Shown one piece after another: positions 1-6,383 of a DNA stretch of 22,439 nt. The first letter of the stretch is position 1. The number at the start of each line of letters is the position of its first letter. The position numbers were made by a program, and so were the translations under genes. The notes under the pieces were generated by a model. The model saw only the letters and a list, made by a program, of their open reading frames with translations, was not told the origin of the DNA and searched no databases. Origin of the DNA: Fimbriimonadaceae bacterium (GTDB taxonomy: Bacteria; Armatimonadota; Fimbriimonadia; Fimbriimonadales; Fimbriimonadaceae); the NCBI GenBank assembly GCA_019694835.1, contig JAIBBE010000036.1, forward strand, positions 1 to 22,439, written 5' to 3'.

Positions 1-727
1 GGCGCTCCGCTGGCCTGATTCCTGGTATGAAGAATAGGGAATCGTCATCCCGCCACTGCTTGTCGCAGATGGCGAAGAACTCACAGAATTCGCAGTGGGC
101 ACACTTTTCGGGTGTGGTCGAAGCTTCGGGCCCGGCGTCGACCGCGGCGGCAAGCTGGCCGCGAAGTCTCCGCCAGTACGGCCGAAACTCGTTCACTCTC
201 AAAGACTGCCGATTCCCGGAGCCGAGGAGGATGTGCATGTGCGCGGGATCGTGGCCGGTGAGGTGATTGATGGCGTCGGCATAGAAGCACAGTTGCAGAA
301 CGTGACCGGGCTTGGCGGCCACCCGTGTCAGCTTTGCATCCACAGGTTCGTAGCCGAAACTGCCACCTGGTAGCTCAACCCGCTCCAGGAAGTCAGCGAC
401 ACCGCGTATTCCATCGTGGACAAATGGCATCTGGTAGATAACGGCATACCCGTCGGCTAGCGGGTTGCCTACCCGCTTGACCCAGGCCGTGAATGATTCC
501 TGCTTGCCTTTCCCCGGGACGCGGTGGACCTTCTTCGCTTTCTCGTACTCGCTCAGACACTCATCCTCATGAAGCTCGCCTTTGCGCTGGAGGAGCTGGG
601 CAAAAGAGCCGAAGGTGCGGTCCGGCTCGTCGCGCTGGCCGGCGTCGACCTCACCGCGCAACGTCAGATAATGCGGGCAGTCCAACCACGCGGTGATCTT
701 GGTCGGCGTTATCAAGCGTTCGTTCAT
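1..727 (-). CDS. TM0106-family RecB-like nuclease, N-terminal part (runs off the window)
   Basis: A minus-strand frame starts at ATG 727 and stays open for 242 codons to the left edge, so the stop and any helicase part lie outside. It resembles the TM0106 family of RecB/Cas4-like PD-(D/E)XK nucleases. Visible marks are an N-terminal TPTKITAWLDCPHYL segment, a GVADF acid at D112, the D130-A-K132 core, and a QLCFY motif (Q145 to Y149). A cysteine cluster C209-x2-C212-x2-C215-x5-C221 follows, as used for Fe-S or zinc binding in Cas4/AddB-like nucleases, then WRDDDSLFFIPGI, typical of the family. In full-length relatives the nuclease precedes a superfamily 1 helicase. An AGGGGA stretch lies just upstream of ATG 727. 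The gene is 161 bases downstream of the next minus-strand gene and may be separately transcribed. A role in DNA repair or defence is inferred from the family, not shown. Confidence 0.82.
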   Translation of the reverse strand, partial: MNERLITPTKITAWLDCPHYLTLRGEVDAGQRDEPDRTFGSFAQLLQRKGELHEDECLSEYEKAKKVHRVPGKGKQESFTAWVKRVGNPLADGYAVIYQMPFVHDGIRGVADFLERVELPGGSFGYEPVDAKLTRVAAKPGHVLQLCFYADAINHLTGHDPAHMHILLGSGNRQSLRVNEFRPYWRRLRGQLAAAVDAGPEASTTPEKCAHCEFCEFFAICDKQWRDDDSLFFIPGIRPAER

Positions 728-888
728 GGAGGTCCCCTAATTTGGTGAAACACTAACCAGCAGCGCTCAGGGTGTCCTCGGTTTCCGCGCACGCAGGCGA
801 TCCCTATTTGGACCTGTCAGGGCTTGCAGCGCCATCGCGTCAGACTGCTAGGAGGTCGGTTCACGCAAGGAGCGGCCTCTCCGGACGA

Positions 889-1656
889 TCAGACTGCCGA
901 CTGGCCCGTCGCGTTAGCGCTAACCAGGCTGGACAACGACGAACGCTGCCAGCTCCGTCCGCTCCGCGTGCGGTGGCCAAGTGCGTTCAGGAAACCCGCA
1001 GCCTGCGGCCGAGTCATCTCGCACTCGTTAACCAGCCACCTGGCGAAGAGCTTGAGCCCCTGCAGGCGCACCGCCCAGGCCGCTCGAGTCGAAGGCAGCC
1101 CCGGGTGAGGTCCGTATTGAATCTCCAACCGCTGCAGGACATCCAGCATTTGCTCTCCCGGGTGTTCCACGACCGGGCCCGCGGCGTCCGCCCGGAGCAT
1201 CGATTCGATCTCGTCGGTGAGTGTCAGACCGCCGAGCGCCGCCAGGAGAGCCCGGTCCAGGTCATCCACAGCCCGAACCTCCCGGCGCAATGCGCCGTCG
1301 ATCTCGCTGACTCCACTGTCGCGCGGGCACGACCACATGGCCCGTCCGATCAGGAGTTCCAGACCGTGGCGCTGCAGCACCAGGCTGAGTCGGCGGGCGT
1401 GCTCCTCACGGATCAGGTCCAGCGGAAACGGCAGCCAGATATTGGTCTGGGTTCGCACTGCGTGGCACAGCGCGGTGAACGCGGCGGCGATGTCGGCGAC
1501 GTTGTCCTGCTGGGCGGCCTCGCTGCCCTCGAACGTGTGCGTCTCGGTGATCGAGACCCCGCATTCGGCGGCCCTGGACTCGAGCATCTCGAGACGGCTG
1601 CCGGTGTCCTTATCGCCCAGGACGATGACGGTCTTGGTGTCTGTGGAACTGGTCAT
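889..1656 (-). CDS. Unknown 255-aa protein; C-terminus resembles a serine-recombinase DNA-binding tail
   Basis: I do not recognise this family. The start ATG 1656 overlaps the stop of the ADP-ribosylglycohydrolase/phosphatase gene by four bases (ATGA), so the two are probably translated together. The N-terminus (TKTVIVLGDKD, residues 7-17) could be a first strand and loop of a Rossmann-like fold. The central part is rich in charged helices: PFPLDLIREEHARRLSLVLQ near 76-95, EVRAVDDLDRALLAA near 126-140. Residues 217-245 (AAGFLNALGHRTRSGRSW and following) look like the helix-turn-helix region of large serine recombinases, with its LN-x2-G-x-x-TR-x-G-x-x-W pattern, but there is no resolvase catalytic domain. 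No signal peptide or membrane segment is visible. Context suggests a partner of the ADP-ribose enzyme; the function is unknown. Confidence 0.78.
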   Translation of the reverse strand: MTSSTDTKTVIVLGDKDTGSRLEMLESRAAECGVSITETHTFEGSEAAQQDNVADIAAAFTALCHAVRTQTNIWLPFPLDLIREEHARRLSLVLQRHGLELLIGRAMWSCPRDSGVSEIDGALRREVRAVDDLDRALLAALGGLTLTDEIESMLRADAAGPVVEHPGEQMLDVLQRLEIQYGPHPGLPSTRAAWAVRLQGLKLFARWLVNECEMTRPQAAGFLNALGHRTRSGRSWQRSSLSSLVSANATGQSAV

Positions 1657-3095
1657 CGGTCCACCTTCCCTTCATAAATCGTCGGATCCAGCCGCTTCAA
1701 CGCGGCCCGGAACGCCGGGTTCGGATGAGAGCGAGGCAGCACCAACTGGACCTCGCGCAGAGCCTGCTTGGTACTGATGCCTGATCGCCGAGCGCCGTAG
1801 AGCGCGGCCACGGTGGGGGTGCGACTGTAGGCACCCACGCAGTGCAGCAGCACGGTGCGACCCTCGTCGCGGAGCCGTTCCACGGCGCGAACCGCATCGG
1901 TCAGCACGAAGTCGAGGTGCGGGTTCTCGTCGTGCTCGGGCCGGTCGATCAACCGGACCTCGACGTGCGGGATGTCGGCGCACATATCCTCGTCGGCCAG
2001 ACGGCACAGCGAGACCACCGCGTCGACACCGTCCGGCAGCTCGCGCAGCACCCCAATCCCACCGAGCAACACCTTGTCGTCGTGCGGGTGGACCGCGACA
2101 GTGTCGATCGGGGAGTCGAAGTAGCTGAAGTCGAACCCGTCTGGCTCGCCTCCGCGGGCGATGGCCGACGCGAGGTTGACCAGATCGTGCGCGCGCAGCC
2201 CGGGCCAGCCGTGCAACGGCACCCGCCACTCCAAGGGCACCGCGGAGGCGCCGTAGGCCGCCCCCAGCAGACCGCCCGCGATCGCCGCGACGGTGTCCGT
2301 GTCATCACCAGCGCGCACCGCGGCGTCCAAGCCGAGCCGAAGATGATCGGCACGAAGCCCTTCCGGGCCGGGCACCGTATGCACAATCGCCGACCATGCG
2401 GCCTGCAGCGCTGCCACCGTCCACCCGTTCTTGGCGATGTCCGCGGGACGCGAGGACTCCGCGACGTCCAGTCGCTCCGACCATAGTTCGCGTCGGCCAG
2501 GATCAAGGTAATGCAGCCCCACCCGGACGTCGAGCTCGGCGGTGAGCACGGCGTGGCGGATCGCGAGCGTCCAGAGCACGCAGGCGTCGCCGGCGTCGGG
2601 ATCGAAGTGTGTGAGCTCGCTGATCCCACGGGCGGCCTCGACGAGGGCCTGCTCGTCGTCGAGGTAGGCCAGCGCGAGCGGCGCGGTCCGCATAAGGGAG
2701 CCGTTGCCCCCGGAGCGACCCGTCCGCTGATGAACGTTCGCCGCCTCGGCGCGGGCCCGCTCGGCAGAGATTCCCCGGCGGGCCGCCCCGGATAGCACCG
2801 AATGGGTCTGGATCCCAACATCTTTAGCGGTGTGGCTCCACTCGAGCCAGCGCGCAACGATGGTGTCCTGAACGGCCTCGTCGCGTGCGTCGCCGCCCGT
2901 CGCGATAGCCTCGCCGATGGCGATGGCCATCGCGGTGTCATCCGTCCATTCCCCCGGCGCCCACGGCCCCCCGCCTTTCATGGCGACCTCGAGTTCGGGG
3001 CCGCGTGGCGGCCCGAACTCGTACGGCGCGCCCAGCGCGTCCCCCGCTGCGGTGCCCAAAAGGACACCTTCGATCCGATCATGTAGTGACGCCAT
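1653..3095 (-). CDS. ADP-ribosylglycohydrolase fused to a cysteine-based (tyrosine/dual-specificity) phosphatase
   Basis: This is a two-domain cytosolic enzyme of 480 aa. Residues about 5-320 are an ADP-ribosylglycohydrolase (ARH/DraG family, Mg-dependent removal of ADP-ribose from proteins or small molecules). It shows GVLLGTAAGDALGAPYE near the start, the metal motif T51-D52-D53-T, GNGSLMR at 130-136, and the second metal motif G-D264-D265-T-D267-T. Residues about 330-470 form a small phosphatase: the loop H418-C419-x5-R425-T is the HCX5R signature of tyrosine/dual-specificity phosphatases, so the cysteine is likely nucleophilic. ATG 3095 is preferred over GTG 3104 because AAGGA sits 10 bases before ATG but only one base before GTG. 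A good promoter and candidate operator boxes lie upstream, and an NrtR-like gene is divergent. The substrate is unknown. Confidence 0.88.
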   Translation of the reverse strand: MASLHDRIEGVLLGTAAGDALGAPYEFGPPRGPELEVAMKGGGPWAPGEWTDDTAMAIAIGEAIATGGDARDEAVQDTIVARWLEWSHTAKDVGIQTHSVLSGAARRGISAERARAEAANVHQRTGRSGGNGSLMRTAPLALAYLDDEQALVEAARGISELTHFDPDAGDACVLWTLAIRHAVLTAELDVRVGLHYLDPGRRELWSERLDVAESSRPADIAKNGWTVAALQAAWSAIVHTVPGPEGLRADHLRLGLDAAVRAGDDTDTVAAIAGGLLGAAYGASAVPLEWRVPLHGWPGLRAHDLVNLASAIARGGEPDGFDFSYFDSPIDTVAVHPHDDKVLLGGIGVLRELPDGVDAVVSLCRLADEDMCADIPHVEVRLIDRPEHDENPHLDFVLTDAVRAVERLRDEGRTVLLHCVGAYSRTPTVAALYGARRSGISTKQALREVQLVLPRSHPNPAFRAALKRLDPTIYEGKVDR

Positions 3096-3125
3096 GGCGA
3101 CCACATCCTTCCCCCGACTCGTGTA

Positions 3126-3176
3126 TTTAGAGAGGATTCTACGCTTAAAGAGATGTCACCGTCAAATCTTTAGAGA
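3126..3176. promoter_or_regulatory. Candidate NrtR operator: three TTTAGAGA-like boxes
   Basis: Three related 8-mers read on the plus strand: TTTAGAGA at 3126-3133, TAAAGAGA at 3146-3153 and TTTAGAGA at 3169-3176. Centres are 20 and 23 bases apart, about two helical turns. The third box lies within TCTTTAGAGA, a near-palindrome (8 of 10 positions). All three flank or sit inside the minus-strand promoter, where a bound repressor would block RNA polymerase. That NrtR binds here is inferred from position and family; I have not matched it to a known consensus. Confidence 0.45.
3136..3165 (-). promoter_or_regulatory. Sigma70-type promoter of the ADP-ribosylglycohydrolase operon
   Basis: Read on the minus strand, TTGACG (3165-3160) is the -35 and TAGAAT (3141-3136) the -10, with an 18-base spacer. 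Both agree well with the housekeeping consensus. Transcription would begin near 3129, giving a leader of about 33 bases before ATG 3095 that includes AAGGA. One TTTAGAGA-like box lies in the spacer, one just downstream of the -10 and one just upstream of the -35. Confidence 0.65.
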
Positions 3177-3207
3177 CGCCAACGCGTAAAATCGGAACTC
3201 ATACCGC

Positions 3208-3221
3208 TATGCTAACTGTCA
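3208..3221 (+). promoter_or_regulatory. -10 box for a probably leaderless regulator transcript
   Basis: TATGCT (3208-3213) fits the actinobacterial TANNNT -10. Exactly seven bases separate it from the A of ATG 3221, the geometry of leaderless transcripts that begin at the start codon. No Shine-Dalgarno is visible before this ATG or the alternative ATG 3209, which supports the idea. No convincing -35 is seen. Confidence 0.5.
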
Positions 3222-3901
3222 TGACCGACAAAAAATTCCGTGACTCGACGGGGCGCACGCTGGAGGACTACCCGCGACCTTCGGTCGCGGTGGACACCGC
3301 GTTGCTGACACCCGATCCCGACGAGGGGCTGTTGGTGCTCGAGGTCAAGCGGGAGTCAATGTCGGGGTGGAGACTGCCCGGCACGTTCCTGTGGAAAGGG
3401 GAGCGGCTGGCCGACGCGGTGCGTCGCTCCCTGCGGACCAAGGCAGGGGTAGAGGGCCTCGCGCCGCACCAACTGCGGGTGTTCGACGATCCGAAGCGGG
3501 ACGATCGCGGCTGGGTACTGTCGGTGGCGCACTGGGCCGTCGTGCGCCCCGACCGCCTGGCCTCACGGTTTGAGACCGACACGCGCTTGGTGCCGGTCGG
3601 TAGCCCGGGCCGGCTCGTCTATGACCACCGGCTGATCATCGACTCGGCTGTCGAACACATCCGGTCTCGCTACGAGGCGGAGCCTGATCCTGACCGGCTG
3701 CTGGGGGAGACCTTCACCGTCCTCGAGTTACGCAAGCTGCATGAGGCGGTAGGCGGGAAGCCTCTGGACCGCGACATGTTCCGCCGCGAGATGAAGGAGA
3801 GGCTCATCGGCACTGGGGAGATGTCCAGGGGAACCCGGGGTCGGCCGGCCGAGCTGTTCCGGCGCAGAAGACGGGGCGAAGCGCACCCAACAGGGCGATA
3901 G
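3221..3901 (+). CDS. NrtR-type regulator: inactive Nudix domain plus winged helix
   Basis: A 226-aa protein with a Nudix-fold N-terminal domain (about 18-145) and a C-terminal winged helix (about 160-216, with LELRKLHEAV and GRPAELFRR, typical of NrtR). The Nudix box starts at LPGTFLWKGE, but where hydrolases have R-E-L-x-E-E-x-G this protein has R69-S70-L-R-T73-K74-A-G76. All three catalytic glutamates of that block are lost, so hydrolysis is not expected. NrtR proteins are transcription factors of NAD metabolism that release DNA on binding ADP-ribose. Divergence from an ADP-ribosylglycohydrolase, an ADP-ribose producer, fits that sensing role. ATG 3221 is preferred over ATG 3209 because of the leaderless -10 spacing. 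The charged tail after about 212 is probably disordered. Not named nrtR here because the regulon differs from the classic NAD one. Confidence 0.83.
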   Translation: MTDKKFRDSTGRTLEDYPRPSVAVDTALLTPDPDEGLLVLEVKRESMSGWRLPGTFLWKGERLADAVRRSLRTKAGVEGLAPHQLRVFDDPKRDDRGWVLSVAHWAVVRPDRLASRFETDTRLVPVGSPGRLVYDHRLIIDSAVEHIRSRYEAEPDPDRLLGETFTVLELRKLHEAVGGKPLDRDMFRREMKERLIGTGEMSRGTRGRPAELFRRRRRGEAHPTGR

Positions 3902-3932
3902 CGCGTCATCCTCGCCTGTCGGATCGTCCCGC

Positions 3933-3938
3933 TACACT
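3933..3938 (+). promoter_or_regulatory. -10 box feeding the SAM riboswitch
   Basis: TACACT matches TANNNT and lies about seven bases before 3945-3946, where the first riboswitch stem (P1) begins. The transcript would therefore start at the aptamer's own 5' end. A -35 is not evident. The box lies 32 bases after the stop of the regulator gene, so the riboswitch gene need not depend on readthrough. Confidence 0.5.
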
Positions 3939-3945
3939 TGCGTTA

Positions 3946-4047
3946 GCTCACGAGCGGACGACTGTTCGGGTACCTGGCCCGTCGTCCCGGCAACCGCGCA
4001 ACCACCGCACGGTGCCCCAGGGGAAGAGCGGGCACGCGCAAGCGTGC
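3946..4047 (+). ncRNA. SAM-IV / SAM-I-IV-variant riboswitch aptamer
   Basis: The segment has the layout of the SAM-I/SAM-IV superclass, which binds S-adenosylmethionine. P1 is GCTC 3946-3949 with GAGC 4026-4029. CACGAGCG follows. P2 is GACGAC 3957-3962 with GTCGTC 3981-3986, with an inner GGG/CCC. The conserved CCGGCAACC lies at 3987-3995. P3 is GCG 3996-3998 with CGC 4006-4008, followed by CGGTGCCCC at 4010-4018. After P1 a perfect hairpin, GCACGC-GCAA-GCGTGC (4032-4047), matches the extra stem found 3' of P1 in SAM-IV-type RNAs. Order and conserved blocks agree with what I recall of mycobacterial SAM-IV. Which of the two sister classes it is cannot be settled by eye. Confidence 0.78.
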
Positions 4048-4086
4048 AAGTGGTGGGTGCCCGAGGGTGGCGCCGCCGGAACGGCG
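4029..4086 (+). promoter_or_regulatory. Probable expression platform of the SAM riboswitch
   Basis: CGGGCAC (4029-4035) can pair perfectly with GTGCCCG (4057-4063). It overlaps the 3' side of P1 and the 5' side of the 4032-4047 hairpin, so the structures exclude one another. GGGCAC (4030-4035) can also pair with GTGCCC (4012-4017) in the aptamer core. A second hairpin, CGCCG 4071-4075 with CGGCG 4082-4086, ends six bases before ATG 4092 and covers the place of the ribosome site. No U-run follows, so control of translation is more likely than termination. This is inference from base pairing only. Confidence 0.45.
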
Positions 4087-4091
4087 AGCAC

Positions 4092-4682
4092 ATGGACGAA
4101 CAAGAAGTCAGCGCGACCGACGCAGCAGTGCGCCAACGCCTTCACAAGCTTTGCGTGCACATTCCGTGCGGGCAGATTCGCGGCCCAGTCCCCCCGCGGA
4201 CGTGCGGTCCCCGGCTGTGGCAATCCTGCCGGTGCGAAGACCACCCATTGAAGTGGTGGGGCGCCGATGTGTCCCGCGAGTACGACCTCTGCATCATCTG
4301 CTTTCGGGCCACCGCCGGCGGTGCGTCCAAATACTCGTGGCTCGCCTGCGCCGACTGCCGTGCGGTCAATCAGAGGCTGAGGCGGCTGCCGGGAGTGCGC
4401 GGTTTCGCACTGGGTCGACACAGCTTCATGAACGGAATCGCGGTGCGCTTCGATGCGCCGCCGGAGGTCCAGAGGGACCAACTGGACCGGCTCAAGGCGT
4501 TCTCGATGGGAGATGACCGCCTGCGATCGTGGGAGCGCGAGGAGTACCCCCGACTGGCCGGCGCCTTCGACCCACTCGCCGATGTCCCCCTCCAGCAGTG
4601 GCAAGAGCGATGGCCACCGGGCCGCGAGGCCTCGATCGACGCGTTCTCGCGCATGCTCGGGCATGACCTGAGATTCGTGTAG
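4092..4682 (+). CDS. Unknown cysteine-rich, zinc-ribbon-like protein under a SAM riboswitch
   Basis: A 196-aa protein I cannot assign to a named family. It holds nine cysteines in its first 90 residues: C21, C26, C38, C46, C48 and two CxxC pairs, C67-x2-C70 and C86-x2-C89. The last two are separated by 15 residues, a spacing suited to one zinc ribbon; the others, with H51, could bind a second metal. The C-terminal half is charged and helical (REEYPRL near 149-155, LQQWQERWPPGREASIDAF near 167-185). No membrane segment or signal is seen. ATG 4092 is chosen because earlier in-frame GTGs fall inside the riboswitch stems; the ribosome site is weak and lies in a hairpin. A link to methionine, SAM or methylation is suggested only by the riboswitch. 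Confidence 0.72.
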   Translation: MDEQEVSATDAAVRQRLHKLCVHIPCGQIRGPVPPRTCGPRLWQSCRCEDHPLKWWGADVSREYDLCIICFRATAGGASKYSWLACADCRAVNQRLRRLPGVRGFALGRHSFMNGIAVRFDAPPEVQRDQLDRLKAFSMGDDRLRSWEREEYPRLAGAFDPLADVPLQQWQERWPPGREASIDAFSRMLGHDLRFV

Positions 4683-5055
4683 TTGGTCGCCCGATCTCAC
4701 GCCCCTCGAGCCGTCTCGATCTGCGGATCGTCCTGCCAGGTGCCAGCCATTGCGACGAAAGATCAATATGCGGATGAAGATCTCGTCCGGCGCGCCGCCC
4801 GCTGGCGTCAGCTCAAGATCTTGGACGAGGAGCGGGCCGAGCGGTCGTGTCGCGGACATGATGACGTGTCGAATGCCATCTAATGTGCTGCTCTGTGATC
4901 AAACCCTTCAGCGGTGGTCGATTCGCTCGTTCCGATTTGGCTTTGGGGTTGGTCGCGAAGATCCAATTTTCGTCGGACGGGTCGGGTATAAGTTGATCTT
5001 GGCGATGCGTTCTCGATACGCCATCGTTCGGCCCGTGGGCCGCTGAACTGAACCG
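4683..5055. other. Gap before the BREX operon with a doubtful small reading frame
   Basis: This 373-base stretch has no gene I can support. A plus-strand frame beginning with TTG at 4683, directly after the preceding stop, runs 66 codons to 4883. Its second half (DEDLVRRAARWRQLKILDEE) has normal codon use and looks protein-like, so it may be a remnant or a very small gene. The rest, 4884-5055, should hold the BREX promoter. The best guess is TTGATC 4993-4998 with GATACG 5015-5020, 16 bases apart, but neither hexamer is strong. CGGCCC/GGGCCG at 5029-5042 is a short inverted repeat with only two bases between the arms. No Rho-independent terminator is evident. Base composition becomes AT-richer here. 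Confidence 0.4.
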
Positions 5056-5631
5056 ATGGATCTGGGGGATCGATCATTGCTTCGAACCGGTGACGCGAAG
5101 GCCGATATTGACCAGGCGATCGTTCTTGTCTTAGGGATTGCTCGGCTGGGCGAACAGGGTTTGCGGGGCTGGTGGCGATCACAGGGGTTTGGCACGGGTG
5201 GCCAGTGGGTTCTGGGCAGCGCATTCCCTCGTACAAAATTGCCGGTTGCTCTGGAACTTGACATTCTTTCCGCAGCGCATCGCCATGACGACCTCCTCGA
5301 GCGGTCTAGTGCACTGCATCTTTTTTCCAGTGCATTTCCGTTTCGCCGGTGGGCCGAAGCTTGGTTGGCTGAGCAGAAGACACTTCCGCCCGATCCGCTT
5401 TTCGAAGAGCTGGCCGGTTGGGATCTTGACGGCGCGCTTAAATCTTTGAGGAGGTCGGCTGGTGACGATCCAAAAGGCGAGCGCGTGGGCGAAGGGCTCT
5501 TGCTTGGACAGGTCGCGAAGGCCGAATTGAACGAACAGGATCGGTTACTGCCCTACGCGCGTCTTCTCGCTGCGGCCTATCTAAATCAAGACGCGGATCT
5601 TCGACCGCCATACTTCGACCTCAAGCAGTGA
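5056..5631 (+). CDS. brxE: BREX protein BrxE
   Basis: A 191-aa protein matching the BrxE family, the leader gene of BREX type 6 loci; its molecular role is not established. Family marks are the helix AIVLVLGIARLGEQGLRGWW (21-40), GGQWVLGSAFPRT (48-60), which is the most conserved part, then ALELDILSAAHRHDDLLE (65-82) and ALHLFSS (86-92). ATG 5056 is the only possible upstream start: an in-frame stop lies four codons before it at 5044-5046. No clear Shine-Dalgarno precedes it. The stop overlaps the next gene by four bases, so it is the first gene of the BREX operon. A second choice would be an unrelated helical protein, but the FPRT block and the position make BrxE likely. Confidence 0.78.
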   Translation: MDLGDRSLLRTGDAKADIDQAIVLVLGIARLGEQGLRGWWRSQGFGTGGQWVLGSAFPRTKLPVALELDILSAAHRHDDLLERSSALHLFSSAFPFRRWAEAWLAEQKTLPPDPLFEELAGWDLDGALKSLRRSAGDDPKGERVGEGLLLGQVAKAELNEQDRLLPYARLLAAAYLNQDADLRPPYFDLKQ

Positions 5632-6383
5632 CGTTCACCGGCAATATCCAAAAAGGCGGCGCGATGCTCGACGACACGCGTCGGTTTCTCGAGGCGTGGG
5701 ACACCAGCCTGGATAGTGCGGCCAATATTCGTCGGATTGCTGATGGCAACCTGCTGGGAAAAACATCGAGGAAGCGCTCGGATGACGTACTGCTGCGCAT
5801 TTTGGTGCCACGGTTTGTTGATCCGGGACCCGATGTTGTGCCGGCCCTACGAGCTCTCCGTGATGAACCCCGGGCATTCCGGGAGGCCTGCTTCTACGAG
5901 ACCGCTCGGGACGACGGGCTCTTGGCCGCCTGTGCCCAAGGACCCATCTGGACGTGGTACAGCGAGGGCCGAATTGGGGTAGCGGTAGATGACGTCAAGA
6001 TCTGGCTCAAGGACCAGACGGACCGAGGGAACCTCAAGGAGTTGACCGATACCGTGCGAACCAAGGTAGCCCGCGGGCTGCTTGCTGCCCTGCGCGACTT
6101 CGGCATACTGAGGGGCACGATACGCAAGGAGTTCAATTCGCCTGGGATGTCCGCCAAGGGCTTCGCGTATGTCGCGTTCCGCGAGACTCAACAAGGTGCA
6201 GGCGCCCGCGCACTCGTCGATAGCCCGATCTGGCACCGCTGGCTTCTAGATGATCGCTGGGTTGCTGATCTGCTCGCAAAGGCGGACCGTATCGGAGTTC
6301 TGCGCCACTCCCAAGTGGGAAGCGCCGTAAGGATCGACTGGAATGCTGCGACCCTTCAGGAGGTTGTGGATGCCGCTGCCTGA
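5628..6383 (+). CDS. brxA: BREX protein BrxA (DUF1819)
   Basis: A 251-aa member of the BrxA (DUF1819) family, small NusB-fold, DNA-binding proteins needed for BREX defence in studied systems. The beginning FTGNIQKGGAMLDDTRRFLEAW (3-24) and NLLGKTSRKRSDDVLLRIL (41-59) followed by PRFV are characteristic. The start is GTG 5628, overlapping the brxE stop as GTGA. An ATG lies at 5664, but the residues before it belong to the conserved family start, so GTG is preferred. The 3' end overlaps brxB by 14 bases. No catalytic motif is seen, as expected for this family. Confidence 0.9.
   Translation: MTFTGNIQKGGAMLDDTRRFLEAWDTSLDSAANIRRIADGNLLGKTSRKRSDDVLLRILVPRFVDPGPDVVPALRALRDEPRAFREACFYETARDDGLLAACAQGPIWTWYSEGRIGVAVDDVKIWLKDQTDRGNLKELTDTVRTKVARGLLAALRDFGILRGTIRKEFNSPGMSAKGFAYVAFRETQQGAGARALVDSPIWHRWLLDDRWVADLLAKADRIGVLRHSQVGSAVRIDWNAATLQEVVDAAA

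Noticed and set aside
772..1677. Plus-strand open frame of 301 codons over the 255-aa gene
   Set aside because: The minus-strand gene has operon overlap with its neighbour and normal codon use; the plus-strand product is rich in Arg, Gln and Pro with no motifs.
3948..4859. Long minus-strand open frame of 303 codons over the riboswitch and the cysteine-rich gene
   Set aside because: It is antisense to a frame with zinc-ribbon cysteines and lies over a conserved RNA; its protein has no recognisable motif and odd composition. High GC gives such frames by chance.
5029..5042. Terminator before brxE (CGGCCC-GT-GGGCCG)
   Set aside because: The loop is too short, there is no T-run, and it lies just before a start codon.
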